Source: Tetrahymena elliotti 4EA
Lineage: Eukaryota; Ciliophora; Oligohymenophorea; Hymenostomatida; Tetrahymenidae
Assembly: GCA_000231825.2 (NCBI GenBank)
Contig: JH720334.1
Coordinates: 485,804-549,803 of the forward strand
DNA length: 64,000 bases
Reading direction: 5' to 3'
Part shown: positions 1 to 14,000 of the stretch, one piece after another
Layout of the letters: the number at the start of each line of letters is the position of its first letter
Numbering within the stretch: position 1 is the first letter of the stretch
Notes under the pieces: model-generated
What the model saw: only the letters and a program-made list of their open reading frames with translations
The model's database searches: none
What the model was told of the DNA's origin: nothing
Position numbers and translations under genes: made by a program

Positions 1-797
1 ATAATCAGGTGGGTTAAAACAATTCATCTCAACCCAAAGAATATAACAACTAAATTGAAATAAGAATGAGAAAAAGATTAGATAAAAAGCCAAAAAAACA
101 CTCAGACACCAAAGATTTGATCAGATTCAGAAAAGGATAGGAAAAAGATGTTAAATAGTTAACTTATTTGTAGCTATCAGAGTAGGAACTTCAAAAGAAA
201 TTATAATTTCATAACCAACTTAAGATTTTTATGTTATAATCTAGCAAATATATAAAAGAGTAAATTTTAGAGAAAATTAAATTAAATGAAGTTAAAGAAG
301 AATAGGAAATTTATGAGTAGCATATTAGGTATTTAGATGCATTTAAGAACAGATTTACAAAAAGTGATTTATCTTATTTTTTGAAAATTATTAATGAAAT
401 TAGCTACGAAGAAATTATAGATAACATGAAAGAATTAGATTAAAAGCTCAAACTCATCAAATAACGCAAAATAACTTATATCATCACAATCATTAAAAGC
501 TTCACAAATGAAGATTAATTCAAATAAATCTTCCCAGAAGAAAATGAAGAAATCTTTGAGCAAAACTCTACATATTTGAGTGAGCATTTATTGTAGAATA
601 GATAAAAAATATAATAAATTAATGAGTATATCGGTAAAATTAATTATTTCAACAAAATGAATCGTACATATCTCCAAAATTACTGTCTCTATTAGCTAAG
701 CATAACTGCCTGTAAAAAGAAAGCCAGTAAACTGGATCAGCTCTATGTCAAAAACTATGTGCTCTAAATGCTTAATAACCCCAGCCATATTGAGTGA
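1..797 (+). CDS. Unknown protein, 3' part only (5' end outside the window)
   Basis: Reading from base 3 with TGA as the only stop gives an open frame of 264 residues ending at TGA 795-797. It uses many in-frame TAA/TAG codons, which read as Gln. The protein is rich in Lys, Glu, Gln and Ile, looks mainly helical, and ends in Asn-Pro-Ser-His-Ile-Glu. I see no domain I can name. The frame is open to the left edge, so the start and any earlier domain lie outside the window. No intron is needed. The gene converges on the minus-strand coiled-coil gene that ends at 1161. Confidence 0.7.
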
Positions 798-1160
798 TTT
801 TTACTTTCAAAATAACTAAATTATTTAAAAATATTTGTCAAAGAAAAAAAAAAACAAACATGATGGGATTTAAATTTTTTTTAGATGTAAAAATTTATAA
901 AAAATTGATTATTTGTTAGTTTGATTTTTCTATTTATTTTTTAAGGATTTCTATCTAATTTTTATAGAAATAATCACATCACAATCAATTTGGATCGAAT
1001 TTTTAAAAAAATAATCACAAAGAATTTCAATCTAAATATTTAAATTAGAAAATAAATGATTATTATATCAAAATCTTTTAATAAAAGGATAAACTAAAAA
1101 AAGCAGAGGAAAATAAAAAACATATAAATCTTTATAAAATATTTTGTTTTTGTTAGTATA
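798..1160. other. Convergent intergenic spacer
   Basis: AT-rich DNA between two convergent 3' ends. No frame with coding composition and no RNA-like structure was seen. Confidence 0.6.
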
Positions 1161-4100
1161 TCAATATTATCTTCTGTTAGCTGAAGTATCCCTAATATTT
1201 GTTATGTTTAAACTTGTTCTTAATGGACTAACTTTAGTCTTAGCACATATTACTTATAGTCTTTTATTTTCAGTTAAATCTTTTTCATGTTTATAATAGT
1301 TTGTTTCTCTTTAATTTTAAAAGGAGTATTGCTTATATATTTGATTATCTCTGTCTTTTATGTCACCCTAAATGTATATGTTTATAAAAGGCATAAAATA
1401 AAAAATTAGCAATTGCTTTAATTACATGAAGCTAGGCTTTGTTGATAGGACTGGCTGCTGAGTATTGTTGATAGTTTTTATATTTTGTTTAGCCATCATT
1501 CTGATATGTTAATTGCTCATTCCTATCATTTTATTTTTTATGAGGTGATTAAGGTTCTCTTTACTGCTATTTTTGCTTCTTGCTGATGCTTTGGTATGAA
1601 CTTTATTGTATAAAGGTTTTAAATATTATAAATTTATATCCAAATTTCTAAATTACATATTCTCTTTTTAAGAGACATAATTTTTAAAGATACTACCGGC
1701 TGATTTTAAAGAAGAAGATACAATATTGCTATTTTTATGATATACCTCTAACTCTTATTATAGAGCACTTATTTAAATAGATTTTTGTTCTTCTAACTAT
1801 TTCAAGTTATTCTCATGCTCCAGCTAGCTTTGTGATAAATGTTGTTCTAAAGAATCACAATATTTTTAAAGGTCATCTTTACCTTTATCAAATTAAATAA
1901 TAATAAGTATTTTTATTAACTCAATAAAAAATATTTTAAAAAGTTGTAGTATTTTATTAATACTAAAAGAAGTTTACTTATGTTAAGAAGACGTATCTAA
2001 TTTTTAAGGCTTTACATTATTTCTGAAAATTCTTTCTATTTAGAAATTAAATTTTCATTCTCAGCCAATAAAGTTTGATAATCACTTTATAGCTATACCA
2101 ACTTTTACTCCATATTTTCTGATTATTATTTAACTAATTATGAGGACTTACACTACTTGCACTGTTAGTTAACTGGTAAATATCCTGATTTATTAGGTTG
2201 ATATATCAAATTTTGGGTGCTGATATCAAATAAATTAATAGATTCTTAAAGTTAAATATAATTAGTTTTCTTTGATTGTAAAATACTATTATCAGTTAAA
2301 TCACTTATTTCATTTTAATTGTTGTTTAAGTGAGTGATTTCAGAGAGTTAGATTTACAATTCTTCAATTTTAAGTTGATATTCAAAACTATTTTTGCTTA
2401 TTTATTAAATTTTATTAGCTTTTTGCAAAAGACTTTCTTTTAAAACTCTTATTTCTTCTTCTAATTTTTCATTTTTTTAAACTTCTTTTTCAAGAATTTC
2501 ATTATTGGTTTATTCTAATTGTTATTTTTGCTTCTTTAACTCTATAATTTCCTCTTCAAGGGCTGTATTCTTATTTAATAGATCTTTATCTTTTTAAGAT
2601 ACTTCTTAATCTATTTTCATTTAATCACTAGAAACCAACTCATTTTACTTTTAATATTAATTAATTTAATTAGTTAATTAATTTCTGGTTTATTCAGATT
2701 CAATTAATTTTATTTCATAATTTTAATTTTCAATCAAAAGTTTATTTATTTATTCATTATCTTACTATTTTCTCATCTAAAACTCTTACAATTATGACTC
2801 GAATTATTATATCTTCTCGTCAGCTTATACAATTTTATTCTATTATTCCTCAAATAACTTTTGATATTTGTCTTTATCTTCTTCACTCTAAACTCTTTAA
2901 ATTTGATCTTCAATAGTTTTCTATTAATTTTCAATTATTTCTTTTAGATTTTCAATTTATTATTTTAACACAGATTCATTGAGAGAATTTTGATTCAGTT
3001 CAATTAATTTTTTTTGAAATTTATTTTGTTCAAGATAAAATTATTATTTCTCTTATTCAAATTATTATCTATCACCTTAAAGAGATTGTATCATTTATTC
3101 TATGTGTTCTTTATCTGATTCAATTTTATCTTTTTCATTTTTTAACTGTATTCTTTCATTTTCAACCAATAATTTATCATTTTCTAATAATTTTTTTTCA
3201 GTTGCAATTTGCAATTTCAAAAAATCCACTGATTAAAAATTTCCTGAAGAAATTATCTTAGAAGAACTATCATAAGCACAAATACTTTTCGAAGTAACCA
3301 TTTAGAGCTCTCTCTGCAACATATCAATTTAACTATTTAAATTATTTATAGCTTTATCCTTATCATTTATCAAAGATTATGTTTCTTCCAGTTTTATGTA
3401 CTTATCTCTATAATGTCTTTCATTTTCTTCTTTAAATATTTTTTCTGACCTCTCTAAAGCTACACTTTTAGCTTTAATTTCTTCAACTAATTTTACATTA
3501 TCAGATTCTAATACCTTATAAAAAATATTATTTATTCTAAAATCAGCTATTAAAAATAAATACTGAAACACTTTATTCAAGGTCTGATTTGACTTTTTCT
3601 AAATCTTAAATCTTTTATTCTTGAGAGATTAAAGATTCTTAAAGCTTTAAATTGTTCTCAGTTAAAATCTTAACTTTTTATTATAAATTTTCTAGTTATG
3701 AGACAGCAACATCTTTTATTAAAATAAATATTTTTATTAAAACCAAATATTTATAATATTTATGAAAATTATTTTTTATTTTTCTAATTCAAACTGATTT
3801 GATTTTGTAATTTTTGTTTTAGTTGCAAAAATCTTTGAAATATTTTAAAACTAAAGCAATTATTTTACTGAGCCTATCTTCCATGGTATTAATTTTTATA
3901 AAATCTCTATTTAATATATATTATGAATATATTAAATTATCAAAATATTTAACAAAATATACTGGCTCTGTTAATGTTTAATTAAAGCTTTTTCTTCTCC
4001 TAATGTTTCTTATGTGAGATTAAAAATTGAAGAGCAACCCTAAGATTTTTTCAAAGTTTAAAAAAGAAAATTAGCTCAATCCTATAGATAAATTGAAATT

Positions 4101-4589
4101 AATCTTAATACTGATTTGTTGCTATTCCTTGGAACTATCTGAGATAATTCATTATTATTAAATATTGATCTTTGCTCAATATTATTTGTCACACTAACCC
4201 CTATTAATATTAAAGTTTATTTTAGAAACATTAAAAAGAAATATTATGTATTATTTTTCTCGATTACCCTCTTAAAATGATATATGATCATAACGATGAC
4301 TTTCTATACCACTTTTTTGGTATTAATAGCTTTATATCATTTTTTATCCTTTCACATCTTCAAGCTATTCACATAGATTATGCTGAGAATTAATTTTATT
4401 TAATATACGAGAAGATTAAGATCCGTTAATCATCTATGATAATTCGAGGTTACTAGGCCCTAAATAGCTACTACTTTCATTAAAATTATCAGGTTAGCTT
4501 TTTAATTGATTATTTTGTGAATTTTAGAATAACGATTTCTTCTTTTAGCTTAAAATTAAAGGCTTTCTAGGCTCTAAGCTTGAATCCAT
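1161..4589 (-). CDS. Coiled-coil protein, 977 aa, seven exons
   Basis: Model on the minus strand: exons 4268-4589, 4112-4200, 3963-4039, 3795-3832, 3564-3712, 1978-3514 and 1161-1882, with TGA at 1161-1163. All six introns (67, 72, 130, 82, 49 and 95 nt) have GT-AG ends, and the phases 1,0,2,1,0,1 join without a frame clash. Residues 1 to about 160 are polar and Ser/Asn/Gln-rich, starting Met-Asp-Ser-Ser-Leu-Glu. From about 165 to 780 there is a long heptad-like coiled coil rich in Glu, Lys, Leu and Gln. The last 180 residues are basic and less regular. The family is unknown; a structural or cytoskeletal role is only an inference from the coiled coil. An ATG at 3884 could open a shorter form, but the longer model joins the coiled coil more smoothly through exons 3-5. 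The 5' exons are the least certain part. Confidence 0.72.
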
Positions 4590-5021
4590 ATTATTATTAC
4601 AATTTACAAGATATTCCAAAATGTTATGAAATGCAATATTAAACACTCTATTATTTTTTGATTTTTAATTACAATGAATATTTATTTACCAGTTTTTAAC
4701 TGAAAAATGAAATTCGATAAAAAAACAAATAAAAATAATATCAAACAAAAAAATCCACAAATGCTAAAAATATTCATTTTAGATTTATTCTAATTTATTT
4801 AATAAGAATAGAATCAAATATTTTAAATCTAAATTTATTCTTAACAAAAACAATAAATACACTAATAAATATTATTAAAAAATCAAAAATAATTTTATCA
4901 AAAATGCGAGAAAAGTAAATAAATAATTTTGTATACACTAATTAATATTAATAATAATGAATGCTTGTTTTTTAATTATATTTATAACTATTTTTTTAAA
5001 TTTAAATATTTTTCAAATCAT
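4590..5021. other. Intergenic spacer
   Basis: AT-rich spacer between the start of the coiled-coil gene and the 3' end of the giant MORN gene, both on the minus strand. No coding frame or structured element was recognised. Confidence 0.6.
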
Positions 5022-8000
5022 TCATAATTTGCCTATGAATTTATTATTTTACCAAAAGCCAACTTCTATTTCTCCATTTTATCTGTAGAAAGTTCCTTCT
5101 CCATGAACTTTACCACCTGCAAAAGATCCTAAGAATTTCTCTCCATTAGAAAGTATGAGAGTTCCTAAGCCATGTAAAGAATGGTTTTTGAATTCACCAG
5201 AATAGCTGCTCCAATAGTTTCTCAAATTTTCGAAATTTCTAAAATCAAACTCTTTATTTAAAGGCTCACAGAACTTATTTCTTAGTCTTCCTTATCCATG
5301 GTAAAGATCAAACTCCCAGTCTCCATTATAAATTTCTCCGTTTTAGTCTCTCAATATTCCATAACCATGACGCTATTATTATTAAAAAATATAATAAGAA
5401 TTAATCAAAATTTAACTATTTTATTAAATTTAAATGAAAAATATTTTGAAGTTAAAATTATCTATTACCTTATCACTTTTCCACTCTCCTTCATAGAGTT
5501 CTCCGTTAGGATAGTAGCATCTTCCTCTTCCATGTCTTAAATTTCCTAAACGTTCACCTTCATACTTTGGCATAACTTAACTTTGAACTGTGTTTGGAGT
5601 TGTAGCTGGTTAAGTATTTTACTTTTTAATTAAATTTTATTACTATTATTACTAGAGAAGTTATTGTTGTTGTTGTTATTATAATTAAGCATAATTATTT
5701 TAGTTAGAAGATTTGCTGCGATTTTAGTTATTCATGAGCTCTTGTTATTACTAAAGCTACTGCTATTATTATTAAATTGATTACATTTACTACTATTATT
5801 GTAAGTATAAGTTGTTTTAGCTCTAATCAATAGAAGAAGTTCTATTTCTCTACTACTTATTATTTTTTAAATATTATTAGCTAAGTCTATAAAAAAATAT
5901 AAATTAAAAATATTACCTCAATGATGGGAGGACGCTTAGGTTATTGAGTTGTTGAATTACTTATTGTTCTGATTTGAGAGAAGTTTTGTACAGATGATTG
6001 TTGTTGATGAACTTACTATTGCTAAGGTTGTCCTTGAATTTATTATATTGATTATTGTTATCCAGAAGGAAGTTGAAGGAAGGGTGGACGGTTATCAAGC
6101 TTTTTGATATATTGAGGACCCTTTGGTGTTGAGTGTTATGAACTTTGGTTAACTAATGAAGAATTTCTCTATTATTGAGAAGGAGGATAGTTGCTAATGA
6201 CTCCTGCTTAGCCAGATGCAGTGTTGTTTGAAGGTAAATTATTAAGATTACCTGAATTGTGTAAGTTAGTGAAACTATTATTGTTATTCATTTATTAAGA
6301 AGGAGAATATTAATATTTGAGTGGTCTTTCTACGGAATTTGTTGCTTTCAAGTTGTTTAAGATAGTCTCATTTTTGCTTAAGAGATTCTTTGAACGTTCA
6401 ATACATTTCATATATGCTTGGTCAAGAATAACATTGCTGTGATGGTTGAAGGCTGTGCTTGAAACTGCTTGGTGAGGCTATTGAGGAGAATTTTAGCTAT
6501 ATCTATTATTTTAAAAATAAATTATAAATTTTATTTTAATATTAAAATCATTACTACCTAGATTTTTGATCCTCTTGGGAATTTAATCTCATGGAAACAG
6601 GAGATGTGTAAGCAGGTTATTAATTACCACCAGTAATTGTGCCTGGAGCTGCAGTAATTTCCTTAGACTATCTCATACCATATTATTATGAAGTACCAGT
6701 GATAGTACCACTAGGTATAAGTTGTCTGGGAGGTAAATCAGAGACCCTCTTGTTGGGTGTTCCAAGCTATTATATTTTAAAAGAGATGTTAAATAAAAAA
6801 ATAGAAAATAAGTTAATCTTACTTTATTGTTTGCATCAAATGAATTATTGAAAGAACTGTTTTAGATGTTCTTGTGGTCTTCTTTTAATCTTTCATATTT
6901 AGTTTCCATATCTCTGTTTTGAAGGCGAAGTTCATCTTACAATTTTTAGAGCTTCTTTATTTCTGTTTTATGATCAAGCTCAATAGATTAAATTCTTTGG
7001 TTAGCTTGGGCTATTTAATATTCATAGTCTTCTCTTTGTCTTAACAATTTATCATTTAGATCATCAATTTCAATTGATTGCTTATCAAGAATGATTTCTA
7101 ATTCTTTCTTTTAAATTTCATATTCTCTCTATATCTTTTCAACACTGTTGTTCTCTTCTTATTCAATCAATCTTAACTCAAGCTCTTTCTTTTGATTCTA
7201 CAAATCTTGCTATTTGAGTTCGAAATCTCTGAGTTTTTGTTAATACTATCTCTCAATTTTATCTAATTAATCATATTTGCTTTCAAGCTCTTTATTTTTT
7301 GATAAGATTTCTGCATTTTTTTATTCCAATTGCATAGTCTTTCTCTCTAATTCCATTCTCAAACTGTTATTTTCTTCTTGTTATCTTGAAGTGTCAAACA
7401 AATCTTGGTCCATTCTGTTCATCATTTCCTATTGCTAGTCTATGATCTTCTATAACTCAGATATGTGGAAATTGCTCTTCTACTCAGATTCTTCAAACTT
7501 TCCAACAATATCATTATTTTAGTTTTACAGTTCCTTGATTCTAGATTCAGACTCATTGAGCTTTTCCTGATATTATCTATCTAAATCTTACATTTGAGAG
7601 AACATATCTTCTAATTCCTTCTCTTTTTGATTAATTTCGTTGTTCTTTTGGTCTAAATCATTTTATTGCTTCTCAATTTCAGATCTTAAATTATTAATTT
7701 CTTCTTGTGATCCATTGTTCTCGTATAAGCATTGCTCCATCTTATTGAGATCTTCTTATTACTACTCAATGATTTTTTGCATTTCTGTAATATATTAATT
7801 GTTCTTCTCTTTTTATTCCATTAATTTCAATTCAATGTCTTTCTTTTGATTTTATAATTCTTACAATTTGAGTTCTTGTTCTCTAAGTTTTTATTGATTT
7901 TGCTTCTCAATCTTATTTACCTACTCATGCAATTGATCTAATTCCTTGTTCTTTTAAATGATATCACTGTTAAGTTGAATGTTCTTTCTTTCTAACTCAA

Positions 8001-11000
8001 ATCTTAAATTGTTATTCTCTTCTTATTGTTTTGTGTTCTCAAACAAATCCTTTTGAATATTATTCATATCTTCTTATTATTATTCAATGATATTCTTAAG
8101 CTCAGTAATATCTTAACTATGTTTTTCGTCTACCTCTTAGAGCTAGAGATCGTATTCTTTTTTTAACTTTTGAAGCTCTTAAATTTTAGCCTCTTGCTCT
8201 CTTACTTTTTATTGATATTGTCTTTCGATCTTATCAATTTATTCATACATACTATCCAATTCCTTATTCTTGATTAATATTTCACTATTTCTTTCATCTA
8301 ATTAGATAGAAATCTTTTCTAATTCCACTCTAAGATTGCTTATTTCTTCGTTTTAGCTTCCTTGGTTGTATAAATCTTGTTCTAAGTTGTTTAATTCTTA
8401 TTACTACTATTCAATGACTTTTTAAAGTTCTGATACATCTTTATTATATTTTTCTTCTAACTCCATGAGCTTAGCTTCTAATTAATTGTTAATATTTTCA
8501 AGTTATTACTATTTAGCATCATACTCATTAAGCTTATGCTGATATTGCATATCCACTTTGTCAATCTATGCATAAGCACTTTCCAAATCATTATCTCTAG
8601 CTTGAATTTCAATATTCTTAACTTCTAAATCCTTGATCTTTCTATCTAAATCATTCTTAAGCTTAGTCATATTTTATTCCATCAAATTAATATCTTGCTA
8701 TTAAGCTTCAATGATCTTCTATAATTATTCAATATCTTAACTGAATTTTTCTTAATCCTCTAAAATAGAATTTTGTAATTCGCTATATTTTGTTTCTGAT
8801 TCTAACAATTTAGCTTCTGCCTACTTGAGTTTCTATTGGTGTTACTTTTCGCTTTCCTCATGCAATAGATGAGCTTTTTCTAAATCTTGATTTAAACCTG
8901 AAATCTAATTGCTCATATTTTCAATTTCTAACTTGGCTTATTCTAAATCAGAAGCCAAAACTTTGTTTTTATCTTCTTGAACTTTTGAGTTTCCAAGCAA
9001 GCTCTATTACAAGCCTTGAACATCTTCGTATTATTACTCAATAACATTTTAGAGTTGAGAAATTTCTTGGGTATATTTATCTTCTTATTCTTAAAGAAGC
9101 TATTCTAATTATACCTTTTGATTATTCAAATCTTTTAGTTAACTATTCAATTAATCAATATTCAATTAGAGCTCTTTTTCAGTTAACCTAAGCTATTCAT
9201 CCTTGAATTAAAGTTCTTTATCTAATTCAATTAATTATTCATTTGCTTGGCTCAATTCTTAAACCAAACCTTCGAATTTAATCTTTAAAATCTTCAACTC
9301 TTCTTAAGATCTCAAACTGCTATCTTGTTAATTTTGCTATAATAAGCTAATCTCTTCTTATTTATCATCAATAATCTTCTACAATTAAGAGATATGTTAA
9401 CTATTATTATCTTCTTACTTTTAAAGAATAAATTCATATTCATTCTTTTATTATTTCAAGTCATTTTCGAGTTTTTACAACATTTCATCAAGATTCATTA
9501 TTTCTTCTTGCTTAGAGTTGATCTCAATGTCCTTTTATTCTAATAATTATTTTTGGTGATCTAATTTTTCTTTTAAGCTTGAGTTTTCTTTCTATTAGCT
9601 TAAAGAAGATTCTTATAATTATTCTTGAATTTGAGAGAATTCTTCTTGCTATTATTCCATAACCTTTTGCAATTCTTATACATCTTAATTGTATTTATCA
9701 ACTAATTATTCAAGTTCAGCTTAGATTTCTTTCTTTTAATCTTATTCTGCTTGAATAGCTAAATTAATTTCCTCAATTTTTTAAGTATTTTATTTCTCAA
9801 TCTAAGAGATTTTTTCATACAAATTCTCTATTTCTTAATTTTTAGCTTGGACATCCTTATTCTTTTAATCTAATATAATGCTATTTCTTTCTAATTCAAA
9901 TTATAAAGTACTAGATTCTTCTTAGCCTTTATTTTGCAAATCAATTAACTAATCTTCCAATTTTTTAGATGTCTGCTTGTAATGATTCACACTTTTCTAA
10001 AGTTCAATCATGTCTTGTGACTACTTTTTGATTATTTCCTCTTTACTATCTAATTCTTCTTTCTAATATAAACAAATAAAATTTAATTATATTATAATCA
10101 GATAATATTAAAAATAATTTATGAATTAAACAATTAAATTACATAGGAAGTAATACTTGATTTAATTTCTTTAAAGGAGTTAATTAGAACAGTATTTTGT
10201 TTTGTCAGATTTAGTATCTATTAAAATTAATAAAATAAATAAAAAAGTAAAATTCAAAGAGTATTTAGTTACTTGGGTTTCCTAATCTTCGTTTTTATTA
10301 TTAAGCATTTTAATAGTGTCGTTGTAGTCGGCAATAATGGTTTCAAAAGCCATACTTTCGTTTTCCATTAACTTAGTTTAACTCTTACTCATTTTTTCAA
10401 CTTCATTTTCTTATTTTAATTTTTTGATTTCCTCTTCTTTTTCATATTTAAAAGCTTCAAATTTGTCATTAAGTAAACGCTTTTCTTCAATATATTTTTG
10501 AAGGTCAGCATCTGCCTAGACAAGTTATGAGTGTAGCTTTGCAATGGTTTGTTCTTGGTATTCTAATTAATTCTTTCTAGCTGATTGCTCCATTTCATAC
10601 GATTTGAGTTTATCTTCTAGTTTTTTGTTTTATCTAAAGATTTCCTCAAAATTCTTTTCATCTCTCTCAATCATTTTGTAATTTTCTACTGCTTTTTCTA
10701 GATCAATGATTTTCTTAGCTGATTCTTAATTCTTCTAAGCACTAATCTAGAGTTACTATTAAAGATCTTCCATCTCTTTTTATAGTCTAGCCTATGTTTC
10801 TTCTTCATTTCCATTATCGTAATTAAAATCTTGATTTCTACCTTCCTAAACATCTCTTTCGTATCTTTCTTCTTTCTTAGGTGTTGTCAAGACAATTTCC
10901 TACTCATCTGAAAAAGCTACTTATCTTTTGGATTAAGCTTCTTCTATTAACTATTAAAGTTCTTTTTCTTTTTCAATATTTTGGACTATTTAAATTTCAA

Positions 11001-14000
11001 GCTATTGCTTATCCTTAAGTGTATCACTTTATAATTATTCAAGTTCCTATTCTTTCAACTTTAATTCTTCTATCAATTCTGCATATTATTATTCTTATAA
11101 TTACTTTTATTTAGTCAATTATTAATAGCATTAATCTTTTTCAACCTATTCAGCAGAGAGTAAATCTAACTCTTATTTAAGGCTTTTGTTTTCTTTAATC
11201 AACTCGTTCAATTATTAATTTCTTGCATCGCTTTCTAATAATTACAATTCCAAATCTTCTATTTTTTGATTTTATTCTTGAATCATAATTTATAATTCTT
11301 CTTCATTCTTTTTATATTACTCCAAAAGTTACTCAAACTCATTTTGATTTTCCTTCAATAAAAAAAATATTTATTAAATTATTTTTAAATATCAAATTAA
11401 ATCATTAATTGTTAATATAAAAAAGAGGAGTGTTGTTTAAATAATATTTACAGAGATATCTTATTTTTTGTTATCAGAATCAACATCTTTTTATGCGAGT
11501 TCCTCTCTTTATTTTAATTATTCTGCTTTTTCTTCTAAAGCTTATTCTTTTTCTGCTTATTAAGAAGCAATTAGATTTAATTCTTATTATTTAATGTTAT
11601 TTTCATTCAACAACTAATCCAAATTTTTTTCTTTTTCTTGCATTTCAACTAACTATGATTCTAAATTCTTTAATTTCTCATTTTATTCATTTATTAAATC
11701 ATCTAAATACTTTTCCTTCTCTTTTTACTCCTCCAAAAGCTATTCTAATTCTTTTTCCTTTTGCTTAATTAAATAACAAAATAATTAATTTTTTGCTCAA
11801 ATAAAGAAATTAGGGGTATTTTCTTGTCAATAAATAAATTTAAAAATATTTACTAAAATTTCTTATTCTTTGATGTTAGTTGAATTGTCTTTTTCTTAGA
11901 TTTGTTCTGTTTCTTTCAATTATTCTGCCATTTATTGTAAAGCTAATTCTTTTTCTGCTTATTAAGAAGCAATTAAATCTAACTCTTATGATTTACTGTT
12001 ATTTTCCTTCAATAACTAATCCAATTATTTTAATTTTTCTTAATGTTAGGTTTCAATATCTTTTAATTTCTCATTTTATTGCTAAATTAAATTTTCTAAA
12101 TATTTTTCTTTCTCTTTTTATTCCTCAAATATCTATTCTAACTCTTTTTCTTTTTCCTAAATTAATAAAATATAATAATTTAATAAATTTCTTTGTTAAA
12201 ATAAAAAGAAAGATTTTGTTTAAAAGTATTTACTGAGATTTCCTATTCTCTATTATCAATAAAAATGTCCTTTTCTTTGAGGAATTCAATTTATGATGCC
12301 AAGGATAGCTCTCTTTCTTTAACATGTTACTCTTTTTGCTCCAAAATATCTAACTTGTCTTAAATTTATTCATACTATTTACGCTTTTAGCCTACCTCAG
12401 CTTATTCTAATCTAAGAGCATTTTGTATTTCTTCAAGCTCTTTTTCTTTTTCTTCGAATTACATTGAAATGAGGTTTAAATTTTCAGCCTTTAACTCTAA
12501 TTCATTTTTAAGCTTTTCTACTTCTTCTTTTTGCTTGTTAAAATCATCTTTTTATTTATTGAATTCTTCTTTTAATTAGTTTATTTCTTCCTTTTCTTTG
12601 ATCAAGGTTTCTTTTTCTTGATTGACAGCATTATCGTTTTACTATTCAAATTCAGAGACATGTTTGTTTTGATCTTCTTAATGTTATTCCTATTTGATGC
12701 TTTCTTTTTATAAGCTGTCTTTAATTTTTTATTCAAATTCTTTTTCTAACTAAGATTCATTAGGAATTTCATTTTAATTTTAATTTTAAACTTCTAATTC
12801 TTGCAATAATGTGCTAAGTCTCATAACGATTTCTGTAGGATCCTTTTACTAATTATCCTATTGTTTAAATGTCTTAATTTCATTTAAAATATCCTTTAAA
12901 TCACTATCTCCTAAGCTCATGATTTATTATTTTTTCTCAATAGGGTTTAACAAATGGCTTTCAATATTGTTTTCATCAGCTTACTATGGTGCGGATGACT
13001 TCTATAATAAAAAAATAAATGAGATTTATTAAATGTAAAAATTTATTTATTTATTAATTATCTTACTTCCATATGAATTTTGATTCCATATTTCTAAGAA
13101 GATTTATCATTTTGGTTATTTTTAAGAGCTTCAAATCCATCTGATTCAAGGTCATCATAATCTTCTTTTTGAGGTGATGGCTGATATTCGCTTTTATATT
13201 CTTATTAATTATGCAATTCTTGAATATGATCTTTATAAAACTAGTCTTCTTCATAGTTGTCAGATTACTTTCTAGATTCCTCAGCAGGAACAGGTCTTGA
13301 AGGAGAATCCTCAAGTTTGTAATTATTTAAAACACTAGATGACCCAATCTTAGGAGAGTACAACTGACCATCTTGGTTATATTAGTTCTCCTTTTAATAT
13401 TAGTTAAATTGTGAATTTTCAAAGCTACTGTTTCTATATAATTCACTGTCATTCATAGACTATTTTAATTCACTAGGATATTCTTCATGTCTTTCACTTT
13501 CTTATTCTTCTTGTTACTAATTTTAATTCTATTATTGATTTTACAAATCTTATTCTACTACTTCTGGTTCAGTATTTTCTTGTTCTTCTTTATCTAATTC
13601 TTCATCAAGCTACTTTTATTAGCTTTATCTCTCATTTTCTGACTATTTTCTTAGTGATGCTTAGTTTGAAATTACTTCAATATCAGAATCTTCAATATTT
13701 ACTTCTGTACTATCTACTGCTTCATTTGCTTATTAACTTTAAACTCCTTATTATTTTTCTTCAACTTATTTGACTGGAGTTTAGTTATCTTCTTCTCCTT
13801 ATTATGGCTAAACTAAGCTTGAGTTATTATCCTCCTAAATATTTGAATTATTTTCTTAATCTATTTATTAATTTGCTTCATTGCTGTCTTAGTCTAAGTT
13901 ACTAATTTCTTCTGCTTCATCTTTAGTTTGAGCTTTATTTGCTAAATAGTTTTCGTCTTTTTATTTGATTGGGGTTTGTTATTGTTCTTCAACTTAATTA

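Noticed and set aside
3869..3884. A start at ATG 3884 for the coiled-coil gene with a short first exon
   Set aside because: It joins in frame to 3712, but the longer model with exons from 4589 also joins in frame and gives a smoother coiled coil, so the short start was kept only as an alternative.
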